This document shows, one piece after another, positions 1-7,240 of a stretch of DNA of 14,728 bases. Source of the stretch: DATLBY01 sp035526665 (GTDB lineage: Bacteria > Acidobacteriota > Terriglobia > Bryobacterales > Bryobacteraceae); contig DATLBY010000189.1 of the NCBI GenBank assembly GCA_035526665.1, forward strand, positions 1 through 14,728, given 5' to 3'. The notes beneath the pieces were generated by a model. That model searched no databases. It was not told the DNA's origin and was given only the letters and a program-made list of their open reading frames with translations. Position 1 is the first letter of the stretch, and every line of letters starts with the position of its first letter. The position numbers were made by a program, and so were the translations under genes.

Positions 1-345
1 TCGAACTTCGATGTGCTCTCGGGCGACGATGTGATTACACTGCCGCTGATTGCTCTGGGCGGTAGAGGCCTGATTTCGGTAGCATCCAATCTCATCCCGC
101 GCGAGATGACGCTGCTGACCCAAGCCGCGATGCGCGAGGACTTCAAGACGGCGCGGGAGCTGCAGCGGAAGTACCTGGCCCTGATGGAAGTGAATTTCAT
201 TGAGTCAAACCCGATCCCGGTAAAGGCGGGAATGGCCCTGATGGGATTGCTGGAGCCGGTGTTTCGTCTCCCATTGGTTCCCCCGGCAGCGCACAACCTC
301 GAAAAAATCCAACAGGTGTTGAAGGGAGTAGGGCTTGCAAGCTAG
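1..345 (+). CDS. dapA: 4-hydroxy-tetrahydrodipicolinate synthase, C-terminal part (5' end outside window)
   Basis: DapA condenses pyruvate with aspartate semialdehyde in the cytoplasm, the first committed step of diaminopimelate/lysine synthesis. The frame is open from base 1, so only the last 114 residues are present and the Schiff-base lysine and start lie upstream. What is visible fits the family's C-terminal third: a VLSGDD motif near the start, the GGRGLISVASN stretch (the 'G..GvISV.sN' signature of the DapA/NAL superfamily), then the helical tail with NPIPVKAGMALMG, typical of true DapA. The next gene, dapD, overlaps its stop codon and belongs to the same pathway, which supports DapA over other members of the aldolase family such as N-acetylneuraminate lyase. 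The assignment is strong; only the fragmentary length limits it. Confidence 0.93.
   Translation, partial: SNFDVLSGDDVITLPLIALGGRGLISVASNLIPREMTLLTQAAMREDFKTARELQRKYLALMEVNFIESNPIPVKAGMALMGLLEPVFRLPLVPPAAHNLEKIQQVLKGVGLAS
324..328 (+). promoter_or_regulatory. Shine-Dalgarno site that fixes the TTG start of dapD
   Basis: GGGAG lies 6 nt before the TTG at 335, inside the last codons of dapA. There is no better ATG/GTG start nearby, so this site supports the unusual start and translational coupling of dapD to dapA. Confidence 0.6.
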
Positions 346-1171
346 TATCGAGGCGCTGTTCGATCAACCGCCGGCCGCCTATACGGAAGAGCACTTCCGG
401 CTGTTTCAAGAGTTCAAAGACCGGTTGAACGCAGGCTCGGCCCGTGCAGCCGAGCCGGACGCCTCCGCCGCCAGCGGATGGCGTGTGAACGGCTGGGTGA
501 AGAAAGGTATTCTGCTGGGCTTCCGGCTGGGAGCGACCGTCGATATGTCGATCGACCCCGCGCGTCAGCCGTGGTTTGACAAGGCAACCTATCCAGCGAA
601 ACATTTCGACGTCAACAGCGGAGTGCGCATTGTTCCAGGCGGCTCGGGTATCCGGGACGGCTGCTACGTCGGCAAGGGAGTCACCTGCATGCCGCCGATG
701 TACATCAATGCCGGCGCCTATGTGGGGGACGGCACGATGGTGGATTCTCATGCCCTGGTGGGGAGCTGCGCTCAGATCGGTGCGCGCTGTCATATCTCCG
801 CCGCGTCGCAGATCGGCGGCGTACTGGAGCCCGTGGGCGCGCTGCCCGTGATCATCGAAGAAGATGTGCTGGTAGGCGGCAATTGCGGAGTGTACGAAGG
901 AACCGTGGTAAAGCGCCGGGCGGTGCTGGGGACCGGAACGATTCTCAATCGCTCCACGCCGGTTTATGACCTGGTGAAGGGGGCAGTGTATAGTGCTTCC
1001 GCCGACGAGCCTCTGGTGATTCCGGAGGAGGCGGTGGTGGTTGCCGGCTCACGGTCGATCACCAGCGGTAAAGGCAAGGAGTGGGGCATCAGTCTTTACA
1101 CTCCGGTAATCGTCAAATATCGGGACTCCAAGACTGATACGAAAATCAAACTGGAAGATCTACTGCGCTAG
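335..1171 (+). CDS. dapD: 2,3,4,5-tetrahydropyridine-2,6-dicarboxylate N-succinyltransferase
   Basis: DapD transfers succinyl from succinyl-CoA to tetrahydrodipicolinate, the entry to the succinylase branch of diaminopimelate/lysine synthesis in the cytoplasm. The 278-residue length matches the family (E. coli DapD is 274). An N-terminal helical region carries GWVKKGILLGFRL. It is followed by a left-handed beta-helix of hexapeptide repeats with the family blocks MPPMYINAGAYV, DGTMVDSHALVGSCAQIG and IGGVLEP, and a C-terminal PVIVKYRD segment. GTMVD and the later VYEG correspond to the regions holding the catalytic acidic residues in characterised DapD. The start is TTG at 335, overlapping the dapA stop by 11 nt, with GGGAG 6 nt upstream, so the pair is probably translationally coupled. 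Its last 12 bases overlap the 3' end of the convergent glycosyltransferase gene. Confidence 0.95.
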   Translation: MQASIEALFDQPPAAYTEEHFRLFQEFKDRLNAGSARAAEPDASAASGWRVNGWVKKGILLGFRLGATVDMSIDPARQPWFDKATYPAKHFDVNSGVRIVPGGSGIRDGCYVGKGVTCMPPMYINAGAYVGDGTMVDSHALVGSCAQIGARCHISAASQIGGVLEPVGALPVIIEEDVLVGGNCGVYEGTVVKRRAVLGTGTILNRSTPVYDLVKGAVYSASADEPLVIPEEAVVVAGSRSITSGKGKEWGISLYTPVIVKYRDSKTDTKIKLEDLLR

Positions 1172-2260
1172 TGTTTCCCGAATTACCGCCAGCGTTCTTA
1201 CCGCTGTAGCCTTCCAGGTGAATTCCCGGGCGCGCTCTACCGCCGCGGCCGTCCTGTGGGCTCGGGATTCTCCATCGGACACAAGCTGGTGCATGGCGCA
1301 GGTCATGGCGCGTTCATCCGAAGGATCGAAGAGCAGCGCGCCGGCGCCCGCGATCGACTGTAACGGCTCGATGGCGGAACACGCCAGCGGCACTTGCGCT
1401 GCCATGGCTTCCAGAATCGGCAATCCGAATCCCTCGAAGGTCGAGGGATAAATGAAGCCGGCGGCCCGGGCGTAGAGGTTGTACAGATCCTCTCTGGGAA
1501 TCCAACCGGTGAGTTGCACCGCGTCGCCTGCCATGCGTTCCAGAATGGCCGTATGGAAACCTTTCATTCCGGCGATAATCAGCCGGAAATCCGGCTGGCT
1601 CTGGCGAAACGCATAAAAGGCCCGGATCAGCCGCTCCAGGTTCTTGTGCGGGTGAAGCGTCGAAACGCACAGGAGGAAATCCCCGGGTGACCGGGAACGC
1701 TCACCAATCTTAAAGAACGCATCCTCCACGCCCAGGGGAATGACCCGAACCTTGTCCTCTGGAAGCTTGTAATAATGCAGCAGGTCGGTTTTGGTGGGCT
1801 CGGAAACGGCAATAATCCGGCTCGATCGCAGGGCCGAGCTATAAAGGAACATTTTCCAGAAGGGCAGATCTATGCGGCGGAAATGCTCTGGGTGACGCTT
1901 ATGCTGCAGGTCGTGAAACACCGTCACCGTCGGGCAGGGCGCCAGAATGGGTGAGGTAAACCCGGGATTAAAGAGGCAATCAAGCCCCATGCTCAAGGCA
2001 CGCGATGGCAGCACAGTCTGTTCCCAGAGGAGCCGGTAGGGACGAAAGACGGCGCGCACCGGCTCGGAGATGAGATGAAAATTCGGGACTGCCGGCAAAA
2101 GATCCGCATCCGTTTCACGATTCGTGAAAACGTAATAGTCATTGTGCCGATCTATTTGGGACAACCCGTCCAGCAGATTGCGAAGATATATTTCGGTCCC
2201 ACCGACTTCGCCGGGGATCAGATACAGAGCGTTGATTCCAATGCGCAGCTGCGGTATCAA
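1160..2260 (-). CDS. GT4-family (GT-B fold) glycosyltransferase
   Basis: A 366-residue retaining glycosyltransferase of the GT4/'group 1' kind, which moves a sugar from a nucleotide-sugar donor to a glycan or lipid-linked acceptor at the cytoplasmic membrane face. The N-terminal half starts RIGINALYLIPG and has the glycine loop GGTEIYLRNLL (residues 20-30) and VFHD (115-118). The linker has AVSEPTKTDL (151-160) and VIPLGV. The C-terminal donor domain has STLHPHKN (200-207), GWIPREDL, and the E-x7-E signature in FEGFGLPILEA (E276 and E284). Donor and acceptor cannot be read from sequence. The start is TTG, overlapping the TGA of the upstream TPR gene as TTGA, and only a weak AAGAGA lies before it, so translation probably depends on coupling. 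It is the last gene of the minus-strand run and overlaps dapD tail-to-tail by 12 bp. Confidence 0.9.
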   Translation of the reverse strand: MIPQLRIGINALYLIPGEVGGTEIYLRNLLDGLSQIDRHNDYYVFTNRETDADLLPAVPNFHLISEPVRAVFRPYRLLWEQTVLPSRALSMGLDCLFNPGFTSPILAPCPTVTVFHDLQHKRHPEHFRRIDLPFWKMFLYSSALRSSRIIAVSEPTKTDLLHYYKLPEDKVRVIPLGVEDAFFKIGERSRSPGDFLLCVSTLHPHKNLERLIRAFYAFRQSQPDFRLIIAGMKGFHTAILERMAGDAVQLTGWIPREDLYNLYARAAGFIYPSTFEGFGLPILEAMAAQVPLACSAIEPLQSIAGAGALLFDPSDERAMTCAMHQLVSDGESRAHRTAAAVERAREFTWKATAVRTLAVIRETLAQ

Positions 2261-3996
2261 CGGTTTCTCTTGCTGGTGGCGATCGCGAGGCCTTCCTGTG
2301 CCGGCTGGTTGGCTGGGTTAATTCTCAGCGCCCGCTGATATTGTTCTGCAGCTTTGGCGGAGTCGCCACTTCCCAGATACACATTACCCCGGTACACATA
2401 GGTCATTTCAAAGTTCGAATCTAACTTCTCGGCAGCCTCCAGCGCTCCTAGCGCCTCGGCGTTGTTGCCCCGCTTGCCGTGAATCATACCCATCAGCGCA
2501 TAAACGTGCGCATTCTGCTCGATGCGGGCGGCTTGTTGCAGCTTGGCCAAAGCCTGGTCCGGTTGCTGTGCGCAATCATACGCCAAAGCCCAGTCAATGA
2601 ACAGCCTTTGATCGGCGGAATCGAGCTTGGACGTTAGCTCGTACTCGCGGATTGCGTCCTGGCACTTACCCGCCTGGAAGTATGCGAATGCCAACTGAAA
2701 GCGCGGCCGGGATTTCGACGGAGACTTTTCGGCGGTATCGGCCCAAAGAGCGATGGCATCATGCCACACGTGATTACGTTGGTAGCTCAGGACGGCGGCC
2801 GCCGCAAGAATGGCCGCCAACGTGAATCCCAACGTAGTTTGCGATGTCTTCCATCTTCGCAGAAGCTCGACCGTAATCAGCAAAAGACAGATAAAAGGCA
2901 AATAGAGCCGCCGCTCCACCAGCACGTCCGCGATTGGCACCACCGAGGAGGTTGGCGCAAACAGGATCAGCGCCCCGAAAAAACCGAAAGATGCCAATGG
3001 ATATTGGCGCTGGTAGCGCCAGGCAAGGAATCCCATGGCCAGCAACAGGATGAGATAAATGAATGCTCCATGCTCCCACAGGTTATGAGAGACAGGGAAG
3101 TCATAGTCGACGTTTTGGCCGTAGGGCAGCAGGTACAACCGCAAGTACGAGCAGACCGCACCGAATTGAGTGAACAGGTAGTCATGCCACGTCATTCCCT
3201 TGATGTGGAAACCCGCCGCCGGGTTGTTTTTCAAAACGCGCGCCACGGCGGCCACTCCGATTGCGCCCCCTAGCAGGATCGGAAGATACAGCTTCCAGTT
3301 TTGCCGAATCCCCTGGAAATTGAAGCCCGGGTTGAAGTAGTAGTCGGTCAACAAAAGTAGCAACGGGAACACGGTAGTGTGCTCTTTGGTCAGGCAGGCA
3401 GCGGCAAAAAAAAGCAGGATCAGTATGGTGCGCCCGAGGGAAATCGCCGGGCTTTTGCGGTAGACGAAGACTAGATAGGCCGTCAGGAAGAAGAAAACGC
3501 TCATCGTCTCCGAGCGGCTGGCCACGTAGGCGACCGACTCGGTCTGGATCGGGTGGAGGAGAAAAAGCGCTCCGGCAAACACGCTCAGCAGGCTGCGAAG
3601 GAAGCCGTCGGCGCCGGTCCATTCCAGGAATCGACGGACGATTAACGCCGCAAGGATCGAGTTCAGAATGTGAAACAGTAGCCCTACCACGTGATAGGCA
3701 TATGGTTCCAATGCCGAGGTCTGGTAATTTAGCCAGTAGGTAGCCATCAACAAGGGACGGACCCCTAGCCATGCTTTCAAGGGTTGATTTACGACGTCCG
3801 GAATCAGAAACGGAAGGTAAGAATCGTCGTAGAGAAAGGGTCCGCTCAATGCCGGGGCGTAGACTTCAAATGCAATGAATAGCAGCGCGAACAGGCCGAG
3901 AGCGTAGTGCCACCAGGCAATTCCAGTGCTCTGCCGGGCGACGGCTGCCGCCTCCCGGGCGGCATCAGGGGTGGTTCGATTTTTCCTGTTCTTCAT
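2257..3996 (-). CDS. TMTC-like GT-C glycosyltransferase with C-terminal TPR repeats
   Basis: A polytopic membrane protein of 579 residues from the ATG at 3996. A short basic N-terminus is followed by about ten hydrophobic segments (residues ~28-410), then a soluble tetratricopeptide region (~430-565, about four TPRs, for example AEQYQRALRINP). The first loop has FLYDDSYLPF with paired aspartates at 57-58, where GT-C enzymes carry their catalytic acidic pair. HPIQTESVAYVASRSE (148-163), TKEHT and ERRLYLP are hallmarks shared with the eukaryotic TMTC O-mannosyltransferases and their bacterial relatives. By family, it would transfer a sugar from a polyprenyl-phosphate carrier to a periplasmic acceptor. 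That fits the DPM-synthase-like gene two genes upstream, which could make the carrier-linked donor. A TTG at 4029 would add 11 residues; I prefer the ATG, but neither has a good Shine-Dalgarno site. It overlaps the DUF2304 gene by 32 bp. Confidence 0.82.
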   Translation of the reverse strand: MKNRKNRTTPDAAREAAAVARQSTGIAWWHYALGLFALLFIAFEVYAPALSGPFLYDDSYLPFLIPDVVNQPLKAWLGVRPLLMATYWLNYQTSALEPYAYHVVGLLFHILNSILAALIVRRFLEWTGADGFLRSLLSVFAGALFLLHPIQTESVAYVASRSETMSVFFFLTAYLVFVYRKSPAISLGRTILILLFFAAACLTKEHTTVFPLLLLLTDYYFNPGFNFQGIRQNWKLYLPILLGGAIGVAAVARVLKNNPAAGFHIKGMTWHDYLFTQFGAVCSYLRLYLLPYGQNVDYDFPVSHNLWEHGAFIYLILLLAMGFLAWRYQRQYPLASFGFFGALILFAPTSSVVPIADVLVERRLYLPFICLLLITVELLRRWKTSQTTLGFTLAAILAAAAVLSYQRNHVWHDAIALWADTAEKSPSKSRPRFQLAFAYFQAGKCQDAIREYELTSKLDSADQRLFIDWALAYDCAQQPDQALAKLQQAARIEQNAHVYALMGMIHGKRGNNAEALGALEAAEKLDSNFEMTYVYRGNVYLGSGDSAKAAEQYQRALRINPANQPAQEGLAIATSKRNR

Positions 3997-4333
3997 GGCT
4001 CGATCGCAGCTGATACTCCAGTATGGCAACCCTCTGGGCCAGAGCGATATTGGAGTCCTTCATATCGGATATGCGGATCGAAAACCTATAAAAGACCACG
4101 AGGAACACAAAGAAAACAATCAACAAAAGGGCGACCGGAGGATAGTCAATACCCATCAGCTCCGCCAGCCAGTAGAAGAGGCGCCGGTTCAGAGAGAGAA
4201 TCAGCAGGATTATTGCAGCGGTAAGCCAGCTGACTGAGTATTCCACCCGAATGTGCGCCCGGCGGACGGAGATCAGCACCAGCAGGATGAGAATGCCGCT
4301 GAAGGCCGTCATTACGTGAAGAAGTCTGGTCAT
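3965..4333 (-). CDS. DUF2304 small membrane protein
   Basis: A 122-residue protein of the DUF2304 type. Three hydrophobic segments are visible (about residues 8-22, 36-50 and 65-83). A short C-terminal stretch, DMKDSNIALAQRVAILEYQLRS, split here by DMKD plus a heptad-like ALAQRVAILEYQL, is likely to form a cytoplasmic coiled coil. Members of this family usually sit directly beside GT2 polyprenyl-phosphate glycosyltransferases in polysaccharide or protein-glycosylation clusters, and that is the arrangement here: the DPM-like GT2 stop is 2 nt upstream of this ATG. A role as a small membrane partner or anchor for that synthase is inference from this pairing; no biochemical function is established. 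Its 3' end overlaps the start of the TPR membrane protein. Confidence 0.8.
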   Translation of the reverse strand: MTRLLHVMTAFSGILILLVLISVRRAHIRVEYSVSWLTAAIILLILSLNRRLFYWLAELMGIDYPPVALLLIVFFVFLVVFYRFSIRISDMKDSNIALAQRVAILEYQLRSSHEEQEKSNHP

Positions 4334-4335
4334 GG

Positions 4336-5064
4336 CTAACGGCGCCGGGGTCCCTCGTACTTCAGGATATTGACAAACACTCCCAGCAGCACGTGGACTA
4401 TATAGTAAATCGACTTCAATGCCGTGATCGTGCTCTTGCCCGTGCGCCGGGGACGCATAGCGCAGGGCACTTCCTGGAAACGGAAAGATTTGCGCTGCAG
4501 CACTACCAGGGCTTCGATCTCGGGGTATTCCAAGGGGAAGCTTCTGCTGAAAACGGCTAGCGCATCGCGGTTCACGCCGACAAAACCAGAGGTCGGGTCG
4601 TACACGCGCTTGCCGAGAATGGGCCGCAGAATCAGCCGGAACAGCACAATCCCCACGCCGCGCACCGCACTGGTGAATTCGCCGTCCTTTTCCACATAGC
4701 GTGAGCCGATCACCATCTGGCAGTTTGAAGTCAGCAGCGCGTTAAATATCTTAGGTATGTTTGCTGGATCGTGCTGGCCGTCGCCGTCCACACGGATCAC
4801 GTAGTCGTATCCCAACTCATAGGCAAGTTTATAACCCGCCTGCATACATCCTCCCAGGCCGAGATGATGCGGCAGAGACATCACCCCGGCTCCTGCTGCC
4901 CGGGCGACGCCCGCGGTGCCATCGGCGGAAGAGTCGTCAATCACCAGAATGGGAACTCCGGGCATACTTCGTTGGACTTCGCGGACCACCTGACCCACAG
5001 CTCCTTCCTCATTGAACGCGGGAATGAGGATCAGGAGCCGGTTCCCTTTGGATGCCGGCTTCAC
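4336..5064 (-). CDS. GT2 polyprenyl-phosphate sugar synthase (dolichol-phosphate mannosyltransferase-like)
   Basis: A 242-residue GT-A glycosyltransferase of the DPM1-like group, which loads a sugar from GDP- or UDP-sugar onto a polyprenyl phosphate on the cytoplasmic face. The evidence in order is ILIPAFNEEG (12-21), VIDDSSADGT (41-50), the glycine-rich HHLGLGGCMQAGY, the metal/donor-binding DGDGQHDP (93-100), VIGSRY (118-123), DPTSGF (156-161) and MRPRRTGKST (203-212). It ends in one hydrophobic stretch (~216-233) that could be an anchor; there is no GtrA-like domain. The start is GTG, overlapping the upstream GT2 stop as GTGA, with AGGTGG 7 nt before it. The downstream DUF2304 and TMTC-like genes fit a make-carrier, then transfer-to-acceptor scheme. 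The actual sugar is unknown. Confidence 0.88.
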   Translation of the reverse strand: MKPASKGNRLLILIPAFNEEGAVGQVVREVQRSMPGVPILVIDDSSADGTAGVARAAGAGVMSLPHHLGLGGCMQAGYKLAYELGYDYVIRVDGDGQHDPANIPKIFNALLTSNCQMVIGSRYVEKDGEFTSAVRGVGIVLFRLILRPILGKRVYDPTSGFVGVNRDALAVFSRSFPLEYPEIEALVVLQRKSFRFQEVPCAMRPRRTGKSTITALKSIYYIVHVLLGVFVNILKYEGPRRR

Positions 5065-6071
5065 AGTGACGCCACCTGCCTCAAGGAAATGCGGTGCCGG
5101 CCTAGCAATGCGCCAAACTCCCGTGTGGAGAGTGTCGCGTTTTTCTGAATCCCCCGCCGCTTGCGCAGCAGTTCGGGAAGGTGGAGAAAGGCCGCAAAAT
5201 GAGCTTTGATCACTATCCAGGCGAGCTCGAATCCGCTGCCATGCCGGTGGAATTCGGCAGCCGCCCCGCGCCCGGTGAACAAGGCGGTAACATGCCAGAA
5301 GTATCGGACCAGACTGGCAAATAGAGCGGTGGCGAGCATCCCAGCGGGATAATTCTTCGCGATCAGAAATAACCGGTTACGCTCCACGTAGTAGGCTTTC
5401 AAGGAAGACGCACGGCCTGCCGAATGCGAATATTTGTGGTGCACAACCGCCGAAGGAACATAAAGGCAGTTCCAGCCGGCCCGCCGCGCCCGCAATCCGA
5501 GGTCGGTGTCCTCACAGTAGAGAAAGAAATCGTCATCGAAGAGGCCTATCCGATCGAGCATCGCCCGGCGGTACAGCGCCGCGGAACCGCTGGGCAGGAG
5601 CACTTCGTCGATGTTGCGGTATGCGTCTGGTTTGCTGCGGTGGCCCCTCTGCTTGCTGCTGCCGTCCGCCGCGATCAACATTCCCGCCGAATCGACGGAA
5701 TCTCCGCTTCCCAGCAGCACCTGCGAGGCGCACATTCCCACTCGCGGCTCGGATTCCATGGTGTTCAGCAACTCCGCAACCCAATGCGGAGATGCCGTCG
5801 CATCGTCGTTCAAGGTGGCAATGAAAGCGGCGTTCGAAACGCGGAAGGCTTGGTTGAAGGCGCGCCCAAAACCAACATTCTGCCTGTTCTCAATAAGGCG
5901 CGTGTTAGCCTGCAGCGGCACTCGTTCGCGCACCAGCCCTTGTCCGCTGTTGTCCACAATAACGATCTCGAAGTCTTGGCGCGTCTGTCCGTTGAGCGAT
6001 TCCAGGCACTCCCGGAGCGCGGAGTCCGCCACTAGAGTCGGAATGACTACCGTAACGCTGGCCGGTTGCAA
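5061..6071 (-). CDS. GT2-family glycosyltransferase (rhamnosyltransferase WbbL-like)
   Basis: A 336-residue inverting GT-A glycosyltransferase. VTVVIPTL opens the nucleotide-binding domain, followed by IVIVDNS with D40, the NVGFGRAFN block (65-73) typical of WbbL/rhamnosyltransferase-like enzymes, and TLNDDA (N88-D89-D90) in the DxD position. SGSAALYRR (161-169) is followed by FDDDFFLYCEDTDLGLRARR (178-197), with the ED pair likely carrying the catalytic base. The C-terminal third (~225-300) has hydrophobic or amphipathic helices consistent with membrane association. The sugar is not predictable; rhamnose is only the commonest case for this subgroup. The start is TTG with no convincing Shine-Dalgarno site, 14 nt after the upstream FG-GAP gene, and the stop overlaps the next GT2 start by 4 bp. 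This suggests a step in assembling a surface oligosaccharide. Confidence 0.88.
   Translation of the reverse strand: MQPASVTVVIPTLVADSALRECLESLNGQTRQDFEIVIVDNSGQGLVRERVPLQANTRLIENRQNVGFGRAFNQAFRVSNAAFIATLNDDATASPHWVAELLNTMESEPRVGMCASQVLLGSGDSVDSAGMLIAADGSSKQRGHRSKPDAYRNIDEVLLPSGSAALYRRAMLDRIGLFDDDFFLYCEDTDLGLRARRAGWNCLYVPSAVVHHKYSHSAGRASSLKAYYVERNRLFLIAKNYPAGMLATALFASLVRYFWHVTALFTGRGAAAEFHRHGSGFELAWIVIKAHFAAFLHLPELLRKRRGIQKNATLSTREFGALLGRHRISLRQVASL
5072..5077 (-). promoter_or_regulatory. Shine-Dalgarno-like site for the DPM-like GT2 GTG start
   Basis: Read on the minus strand, AGGTGG stands 7 nt before the GTG at 5064, inside the 3' end of the upstream gene. It supports reinitiation at the GTGA overlap. 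Confidence 0.45.
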
Positions 6072-6085
6072 TTTCCGAGTTTACG

Positions 6086-7240
6086 TCAGTGCCTTCGGTG
6101 GCCGCTAGTGTTTTCGTACCACTTCAGGTTTGCCGTGGCTGATCCGATGCAGGTGATGTCGATTCGCCCGTCGCCGTTCAGATCGGCCGCTGTGCACGCC
6201 GCCGCTGCCATGCCGCCATTATCCAGCGTGCTGCGGCTCCAGAGTCTGCCGCTGGAATTGTCGGCTTTGTAGACGTAGACACTGCGGCTGCCGCCACGTC
6301 CACCGGCGACGATCTGGTCCTGTCCTCTGCCGTTCAGGTCGGCCGTCAGAATGGTGTGGCCGTCCACCAGCGTCTCATCGATGACGTTACGGCCGTCCAA
6401 GTACACCACAACCTGATCGCCGTGCCAGGGCTCGATGGCAGCTACAAACCGCCTCTTTCCCAGCATCCCCACCGCGACGTCGCTTGAACCGCCCTTCGGC
6501 CAAGGCGCAGGGTCGCCCTTTGCGATCTCGGTGCGCGTCCATCTGTGATCCTTGCCGTAGTGGTAGACATGGATGCCGCCGAAACCAGCCGTCAAAATGT
6601 CGTCGCGTCCATCGCCGTCCCAATCGACGATGTAGATTCCGTGCACGACGCCTTGGTTCTCGGCGCCGATGACCTGGCGCTTCCATTCCCCCGGCCGGTA
6701 GAACACGATCGGTGTTGCGTCCCGGTAATCCGGCGGCTCCGCCTTGGCCCCCGTGAGCGGTGCGTTTACCAGGACCTTGCGGCCCTTACCGTCGATATCG
6801 GCCCAGCGCAGCCGGTGTGAGGTAGTCAGCCGGTCAATCTCCGTGGCAGTCCACTCCTGCCGGGGATCTCCATTGTGTTTCAGCAGGGTTAACAGACCTA
6901 TGCTGTTCTTCGCCTGATTGGCGAACTCGGAGGCCAGGACAAGTTCCGGAATTCCGTCGCCGGACGCGTCCCAAGCCGCCACGTTGATCATCTTGTTGAC
7001 GTTGCGCGCGATCACGTGGCGCTCCCAGGTGGGATTCTCAAACCAGACAAGCTCTTTCATTCCGCTCGCCACCGCAATCAGGTCGAGCTTGCCATCACGA
7101 TTCATATCGATGGCGACCACCTGGTATCCGCCCTTCAAATCGGTAGCGATGGTATGTTCACGGAAGCTCGCCGCACCTGCTGGCATCGCCAGCAGCAGGA
7201 ACAAAGTCAGCAGCAGGAACAAAGTGAAGATGTGTTTCAT
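6086..7240 (-). CDS. Secreted FG-GAP/VCBS repeat protein
   Basis: A 384-residue exported protein. A signal peptide is clear: basic MKH, a leucine-rich core and a cleavage site near PAGAA. The mature part is a run of about six to seven FG-GAP/VCBS-type repeats predicted to fold as a beta-propeller, each with a calcium-loop-like D-x-[DN]-x-DG-x-x-D motif. Examples are DMNRDGKLDL (45-54), DASGDGIPE, DWDGDGRDD (about 206-214) and DLNGDGRID near the end. No catalytic domain is attached. Such proteins in Acidobacteria are common but mostly uncharacterised; binding to surface glycans or proteins is a guess. I chose the ATG at 7240 because it overlaps the upstream ATPase stop as ATGA and gives a canonical signal peptide. 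An ATG at 7246 would add MA, and an upstream extension to 7288 would put charged residues before the signal peptide. Confidence 0.85.
   Translation of the reverse strand: MKHIFTLFLLLTLFLLLAMPAGAASFREHTIATDLKGGYQVVAIDMNRDGKLDLIAVASGMKELVWFENPTWERHVIARNVNKMINVAAWDASGDGIPELVLASEFANQAKNSIGLLTLLKHNGDPRQEWTATEIDRLTTSHRLRWADIDGKGRKVLVNAPLTGAKAEPPDYRDATPIVFYRPGEWKRQVIGAENQGVVHGIYIVDWDGDGRDDILTAGFGGIHVYHYGKDHRWTRTEIAKGDPAPWPKGGSSDVAVGMLGKRRFVAAIEPWHGDQVVVYLDGRNVIDETLVDGHTILTADLNGRGQDQIVAGGRGGSRSVYVYKADNSSGRLWSRSTLDNGGMAAAACTAADLNGDGRIDITCIGSATANLKWYENTSGHRRH
7190..7225 (-). repeat. Perfect 18-bp tandem duplication inside the signal-peptide codons
   Basis: The 18-base unit at 7190-7207 is repeated exactly at 7208-7225. 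It is in frame and encodes TLFLLL twice in the hydrophobic core of the FG-GAP protein's signal peptide. The core would still be functional with one copy (though short), so the repeat could gain or lose units by slippage. Confidence 0.95.

Noticed and set aside
197..793. 198-codon minus-strand frame across dapA/dapD
   Set aside because: It is antisense to two clear lysine-pathway genes and has no motif.
5424..6035. 203-codon plus-strand frame antisense to the GT2 gene
   Set aside because: It is fully covered by the well-supported glycosyltransferase on the other strand, and its translation is low-complexity and Arg/His-rich without a family signature.
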